NCBI GenBank assembly: GCA_026390245.1
Contig: JAPLGI010000066.1
Span: 1-16,604 of the forward strand
Origin: Caldisericota bacterium
Lineage (GTDB): Bacteria > Caldisericota > Caldisericia > Cryosericales > Cryosericaceae
Reading direction: 5' to 3'
Length of the DNA: 16,604 nt
The position numbers and the translations under genes were made by a program. Shown here in pieces: positions 13,436 to 16,604 of the stretch; position 1 is the first letter of the stretch, and the number at the start of each line of letters is the position of its first letter. The notes under the pieces are model-generated. The model saw nothing but the letters and a program-made list of their open reading frames with translations. It was not told the origin of the DNA and did not search any database.

Positions 13436-14707
13436 TTATGATGCTTGTGGCGTCCTGCGCCTCAGGTTCAGCATAATGACGGGGATCATGGTCAGCAGCA
13501 TGGCGCCGGCAGACACTGCAAACAATGACGGTCCCGGCAGGTACTGTCCATTCCTGAACACGCCCAGCGTCTTGATGACGTAGTTGCCGACGAAGGGACC
13601 GGTCATCATGGGCAGTGCCACGTAGAAGATCATCCGGATTCCCTGGAACTGGCCAACCTGGTCGCGCGGCATGAGGTCACGCGCCATGGCGGTGATGACG
13701 ATCGCGCTGAAGGTTGTCGTCGCTGTCATGACCAGGAATGCCAGGATCAGCTCCACCTTGCCTTGGGCCACCGACATGCTGTACATGGCGAGAGCCTGGA
13801 GGATCGGTGTCACCAGCGCCAGGCGGCGCTTGTCGAACTTGTCCGCGAGGACTCCCAGGAAGAACGAGAGGATGCCACCGCCGAGCATGCCGGACGCGAG
13901 GATCATAGTGAACTCGGATTGCGTCAGCCCGAGATAGCCGGTCATGTACGGGATGACGTATGGCGTGTAGATCTGGTCGCCGAAACCCGTCAGGAAGATC
14001 GCGGACAGCACGAGAAAGAGTTCTGGATGCTGTCTAATGGTGCTCAGGCGGAACACCTTGAAGAACTGCGCTGTGAACTTGTCCTCCGCTCCCTTTCCCA
14101 TGCCGACCAGCCGGGGGTCATCTTTGATGAGGAATACACTGACGAGACCCGAGACAGTGACGAATCCACCGATCACGAAGAAGAATGGAACATATCCTTC
14201 GCCGGTCGTCTTGGTCATGATGCCGGCCAGCACGGATGTGATGATGATGGCAAACAGGGGCAGGGCCGACAGGACTCCTTCGACGCGGCCACGCCTGACA
14301 GACGGGGTGATGTCCGTGACCCACGCATTGAAGGCAGCGTCGTTGGCGGTCGATCCAAAGAACGTCATCACGGCATCGGCAACCACGATGCCGACGACCA
14401 GCAGGGAAGACGGCAGCGCCGTGACAAAGGGAAATAGGGCCGTCGTGATGCCCCAGATGACATATCCGAAGACGATGAACGGCTTGCGGCGCCTCAGACG
14501 ATCCGACAGCGTTCCCATGACCATGGTCGTCAGCGTCGCGGTAGCGGCCGAGACCGCGACCATCCACGCGATAGCGTCCACTGCGCGAGCGCCTGTCACG
14601 GCGGTCACGTAGCCGTTGAACCAGAGATTCTCGACTACCCAGGCCAGCTGCCCAGCCAGGCCCAGCAGGGACAGTGCCGCCCACGTCTTGACACTGAATT
14701 TGCTCAC
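13436..14707 (-). CDS. MFS sugar transporter (GPH-like symporter)
   Basis: This 423-residue protein has about twelve membrane segments and the major-facilitator loop motif GTLSDRLRRRKPFIVFG (about residues 65-81), with a matching second-half motif GVLADKFDKRRLALV. FNAWVTDITP and the flanking arrangement suggest the GPH-type (glycoside-pentoside-hexuronide:cation symporter) group. It would import a glycoside by ion or proton symport. The start GTG (14705-14707) is preceded by GAGGAG, seven bases away. It lies 16 bases after the propeller glycosidase stop and touches the GH2 start, so all three genes should be co-transcribed. The substrate should match the two hydrolases but is not readable from the sequence. 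Confidence 0.9.
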   Translation of the reverse strand: MSKFSVKTWAALSLLGLAGQLAWVVENLWFNGYVTAVTGARAVDAIAWMVAVSAATATLTTMVMGTLSDRLRRRKPFIVFGYVIWGITTALFPFVTALPSSLLVVGIVVADAVMTFFGSTANDAAFNAWVTDITPSVRRGRVEGVLSALPLFAIIITSVLAGIMTKTTGEGYVPFFFVIGGFVTVSGLVSVFLIKDDPRLVGMGKGAEDKFTAQFFKVFRLSTIRQHPELFLVLSAIFLTGFGDQIYTPYVIPYMTGYLGLTQSEFTMILASGMLGGGILSFFLGVLADKFDKRRLALVTPILQALAMYSMSVAQGKVELILAFLVMTATTTFSAIVITAMARDLMPRDQVGQFQGIRMIFYVALPMMTGPFVGNYVIKTLGVFRNGQYLPGPSLFAVSAGAMLLTMIPVIMLNLRRRTPQAS

Positions 14708-14723
14708 GAGTGCTCTCCTCAGC

Positions 14724-15710
14724 TCAAATGTCCTGCGGCTGCATCCGAGCCGTCAGGCAACCAATACGTTCACGCCCGCGCGTCCAGATCCAGTCATTGC
14801 GGGCGTTGAAAAAGAGATACCAGGCACTCATTGCCGGGACCGGCCGGAAGTCACAGGCATATATGTGTGAGCGCATCCAGCCGCCTCCCTGTTCGTTCGG
14901 GGCGAACAAAGGATGCTCACGGTCCACATGGACGAAATGGATGCCGTCCGCGGACGTGAGACGCAGCAGCGCCGACCCGGATCTCCCGTCCTTGTCCACG
15001 TAGATACCGTTCTGAACACCCACGAAGCCATCGTCCAGCTTCATGACCTTGATGGAGCCACAACACAGGTTGCAGAAGGGCAGATCTGCGTGAGGGGACA
15101 GCAACGGTTCCGGCAGCGGGGTATACGGTCCAGTGACGGTTTCCGCAACAGCTGCCGCAATATGCGTCGGCTCCTCGAACCCGCAATCTGCCACGTGAGT
15201 GAGACCAGCACTGTAATACAGGATCCACTTGCCCCCTGCTTCGATGACGCACGGATTGGAAACGGAAGCACCGTAGGGGTTGTCCGCATGCCAGGGCAGT
15301 GAGGGCTCCAGTACGGGCACGGGCGCCGACCAGCGGACCAGGTCAGCCGACGAAATGCGGACGATGCGCGAACACCACGGAACATGGAACAGGAACATGA
15401 TGTCGGCGTATTGGAAGCGGGGTTGCTCATAGAACAGATGGTATGTCCCGTCCGCGAAGACGACGAAGGCGCGCATTGCCCTCCCCGTCACCCGGCCCGC
15501 ATGTGTCCATGCTTCTCCATCCCTGGAGACAAAGTGCTCGATGCCATGGATGGTATGTGCAAACAGGTGCCACAGGCCATCGGGTGAGGCGTCGGGGCCG
15601 ACGAACGTCGGATCGGCGATGATTGGTCCAGAAAGCAGGCCGGGTGGCGCAATAAGTGGGCTTTCCTTCAACAGATGCCAGTCCAGCGCAAGAAACTCCT
15701 GGGTAGTCAT
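14724..15710 (-). CDS. Five-bladed-propeller glycosidase, GH43/GH32/GH130-like
   Basis: This 328-residue protein shows blade-like repeats of the GH43/62/32/68/117/130 fold. Examples are GLWHLFAHT, GTYHLFYEQ, GKWILYYSAG, DGFVGVQNG and SAWYLFFNAR, with interblade patterns such as RISSADLVRWSAP and LTSADGIHF. Asp33 (IIADPTFV) sits where the catalytic base of blade 1 is expected. At the second acidic position the usual Asp-Pro appears as Asn152-Pro (VSNPCVIEAGGKW). The acid Glu cannot be assigned with confidence, so the activity may be altered or belong to an uncharacterised family. There is no signal peptide. I chose ATG 15708-15710 because homology-like sequence starts there; an upstream-extended frame to 15995 has unrelated composition. 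No ribosome binding site precedes the ATG, but a strong promoter ends six bases before it. First gene of the operon. Confidence 0.8.
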   Translation of the reverse strand: MTTQEFLALDWHLLKESPLIAPPGLLSGPIIADPTFVGPDASPDGLWHLFAHTIHGIEHFVSRDGEAWTHAGRVTGRAMRAFVVFADGTYHLFYEQPRFQYADIMFLFHVPWCSRIVRISSADLVRWSAPVPVLEPSLPWHADNPYGASVSNPCVIEAGGKWILYYSAGLTHVADCGFEEPTHIAAAVAETVTGPYTPLPEPLLSPHADLPFCNLCCGSIKVMKLDDGFVGVQNGIYVDKDGRSGSALLRLTSADGIHFVHVDREHPLFAPNEQGGGWMRSHIYACDFRPVPAMSAWYLFFNARNDWIWTRGRERIGCLTARMQPQDI

Positions 15711-15716
15711 GCAAAA

Positions 15717-15745
15717 AGTGTATTGCAGCACGCCATAGCAGTCAA
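15717..15745 (-). promoter_or_regulatory. Promoter predicted to give a leaderless mRNA
   Basis: Minus-strand TTGACT (15740-15745), a 17-base spacer and TACACT (15717-15722) match nine of twelve consensus bases. Six bases separate the -10 from the ATG (15708-15710), so transcription would begin at the A of the start codon. The absence of any Shine-Dalgarno sequence before this ATG agrees with a leaderless message. Confidence 0.6.
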
Positions 15746-15829
15746 TCGCCCGTCCTGCAGCAAGACGCATTGACTCCCGCATACGCGGGTGTGGCGTTTC
15801 TCGGCGCAGGTGGAAACCCACGAAGTCGC

Positions 15830-15835
15830 TATACT
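15830..15835 (+). promoter_or_regulatory. Candidate -10 for the nucleotidyltransferase gene
   Basis: TATACT lies 48 bases upstream of the ATG at 15884, in the divergent intergenic region. No -35 is recognisable at 16-18 bases. A start near 15842 would give a 42-base leader. Confidence 0.35.
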
Positions 15836-15883
15836 GTTCGTGTGCCTGTCGCTGGCAATCGTCGCGACCACATGGGAGGTTGG

Positions 15884-16477
15884 ATGCTCTTCGATACGCT
15901 CGTGAGAATAGCGCGCGCACTGAACCAGGCTGGTGTTCACTGGGGTATCGGTGCGTCAGTGCTGCTGTACTACTACGGTCTGGTCGACGCTCCACATGAT
16001 ATCGACATTGTTATCAGTGAAGCAGACGCAGATGTGGTCGCTTCGATCCTCGGCGGTCTGGGCCGTGAAGCGCCAGGTGACCCCGCTAGAAGCCTCTACT
16101 CGACAAGCCGGTTCCTCGAGTACATCGTCGACGGGACGGACGTCGACGTCATGGCTGGATTCGCGATCAGGCACCGCAGCGGCACCTATGTGTTTCCATT
16201 CGACGACAGGTCTGTCACAATGCGCAAGAGCGTGGACGGTGTGACAATCCCGTTTTCGTCGCTAGAGGACTGGTATGTGCTCTACCAGCTGATGCCAGGC
16301 AGGGAGGCCAAGGTGAAGCTGATCGAGGACTACATTCGGAGCGATGGCATTGCTGACGAAGTGCTCCTCGAGCGAGCGCTTGCCGCAGAACTGCCCCCAC
16401 ACGTCCACGCACGCGTCGATGAGCTGGTGGCATCCTGCAGGCATCCGCAGCACCAGGGATCCAGCCCGATCTCCTGA
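15884..16477 (+). CDS. MNT-type nucleotidyltransferase-fold protein
   Basis: This 197-residue soluble protein has the nucleotidyltransferase signature of MNT/AbiEii-like proteins: the glycine loop GIGASVLLYYYG (residues 21-32), the metal-binding pair Asp39-x-Asp41 in HDIDI, and a third acidic strand DGTDVDVM (Asp86, Asp88). All metal-binding acids are present, so it could be catalytically active. Such enzymes transfer AMP or other nucleotides to proteins, tRNA or antibiotics. Relatives include antibiotic nucleotidyltransferases and the MNT half of HEPN-MNT pairs, but no HEPN partner lies in the window. ATG 15884 is chosen because GGGAGG ends four bases upstream; an open frame extends 38 codons further with atypical residues. 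It is divergent from the sugar operon. The acceptor is unknown. Confidence 0.82.
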   Translation: MLFDTLVRIARALNQAGVHWGIGASVLLYYYGLVDAPHDIDIVISEADADVVASILGGLGREAPGDPARSLYSTSRFLEYIVDGTDVDVMAGFAIRHRSGTYVFPFDDRSVTMRKSVDGVTIPFSSLEDWYVLYQLMPGREAKVKLIEDYIRSDGIADEVLLERALAAELPPHVHARVDELVASCRHPQHQGSSPIS

Positions 16478-16604
16478 GAAGTGATGACGCATGGGTTCCC
16501 ACGACTTCATGAAGCGCCAGAGTCCGGAGTCCATGGCAATCCGGCGATGTCCTGCTATCATAACAGAGTTTGCAGTGTCTGGTGGAACAAGGACACACGT
16601 TCGT
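16478..16604. other. Right-edge stretch without supportable gene
   Basis: Two short plus-strand frames stay open to the window edge (from ATG 16491 and from GTG 16481). Neither has a good ribosome binding site or recognisable residues. No terminator hairpin is evident after the nucleotidyltransferase stop. Confidence 0.4.

Noticed and set aside
13763..14437. Plus-strand frame of 224 codons rich in Asp, Glu, Gln and Arg
   Set aside because: It is the complement of hydrophobic transporter codons; antisense of membrane genes typically gives such polar frames.
15776..15789. CCCGC-ATAC-GCGGG palindrome resembling a type I-E CRISPR repeat core
   Set aside because: Only one copy is present, with no repeat-spacer array nearby; it is better read as a chance or regulatory hairpin in the divergent region.
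15711..15995. N-terminal extension of the propeller glycosidase by 95 codons
   Set aside because: The extension is Arg/Cys-rich, overlaps the divergent gene and its promoter, and the family-like sequence begins at the ATG at 15710.
16215..16598. Minus-strand frame of 127 codons at the right edge
   Set aside because: It overlaps the nucleotidyltransferase gene in antisense and has no recognisable motif.

Overview
This is a bacterial chromosomal window with a GC content I judge by eye to be moderately high. It shows clear GGAGG ribosome binding sites, frequent GTG and TTG starts, and several near-consensus sigma70-type promoters. The gene content is a mix of housekeeping and accessory functions: glycolysis, vitamin uptake, cold shock, thiol/sulfur redox and glycoside use. 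There is no rRNA, tRNA, phage or intact insertion sequence. The phylum cannot be fixed from the sequence. The redox and sulfur-trafficking fusion, the M32 peptidase, the ECF-type S component and the sugar genes fit an anaerobic or facultative heterotroph. A Firmicutes-like or Caldisericota/Cryosericota-like lineage is a guess only.

Left third (1-4285, all genes on the minus strand): a truncated small membrane protein behind a Pho-box-like promoter; a lipoprotein-like six-Asp-box beta-propeller; gpmA (dPGM); an ECF transporter S component with its own strong promoter; a LiaF-like multi-TM protein; and a flavodoxin. Each gene appears largely monocistronic, and GC-rich hairpins follow the propeller gene and gpmA.

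Middle (4416-6776, plus strand): a cold-shock protein gene with a strong promoter and terminator; an M32 (Taq-type) metallocarboxypeptidase; then a second copy of the cold-shock gene. This second copy keeps the -10 box, leader, ribosome binding site and first 30 codons, but is then joined directly to a terminator hairpin, so the C-terminal half of the domain is missing. A short repeat-like stretch, possibly a remnant of a REP/IS200-type element, follows.

Right of centre (6777-11581): a four-domain CoA-disulfide-reductase-like flavoprotein (FAD/NAD reductase, rhodanese, TusA, DsrE2) on the minus strand, then on the plus strand a tocopherol-cyclase-family protein and a membrane-anchored toast-rack/DUF4097-like beta protein.

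Right end (11604-16604): a minus-strand carbohydrate operon reads five-bladed-propeller glycosidase, MFS (GPH-like) transporter, GH2 glycosidase. The transporter and GH2 reading frames abut (TAAATG). The operon starts from a promoter that predicts a leaderless message and ends in a 17-bp hairpin shared with the convergent toast-rack gene. A divergent MNT-type nucleotidyltransferase gene closes the window.

The strongest candidates for something unusual are the decapitated cold-shock gene that may now be a short terminated RNA, the Pho-box-like promoter at the left edge, and the predicted leaderless sugar operon.
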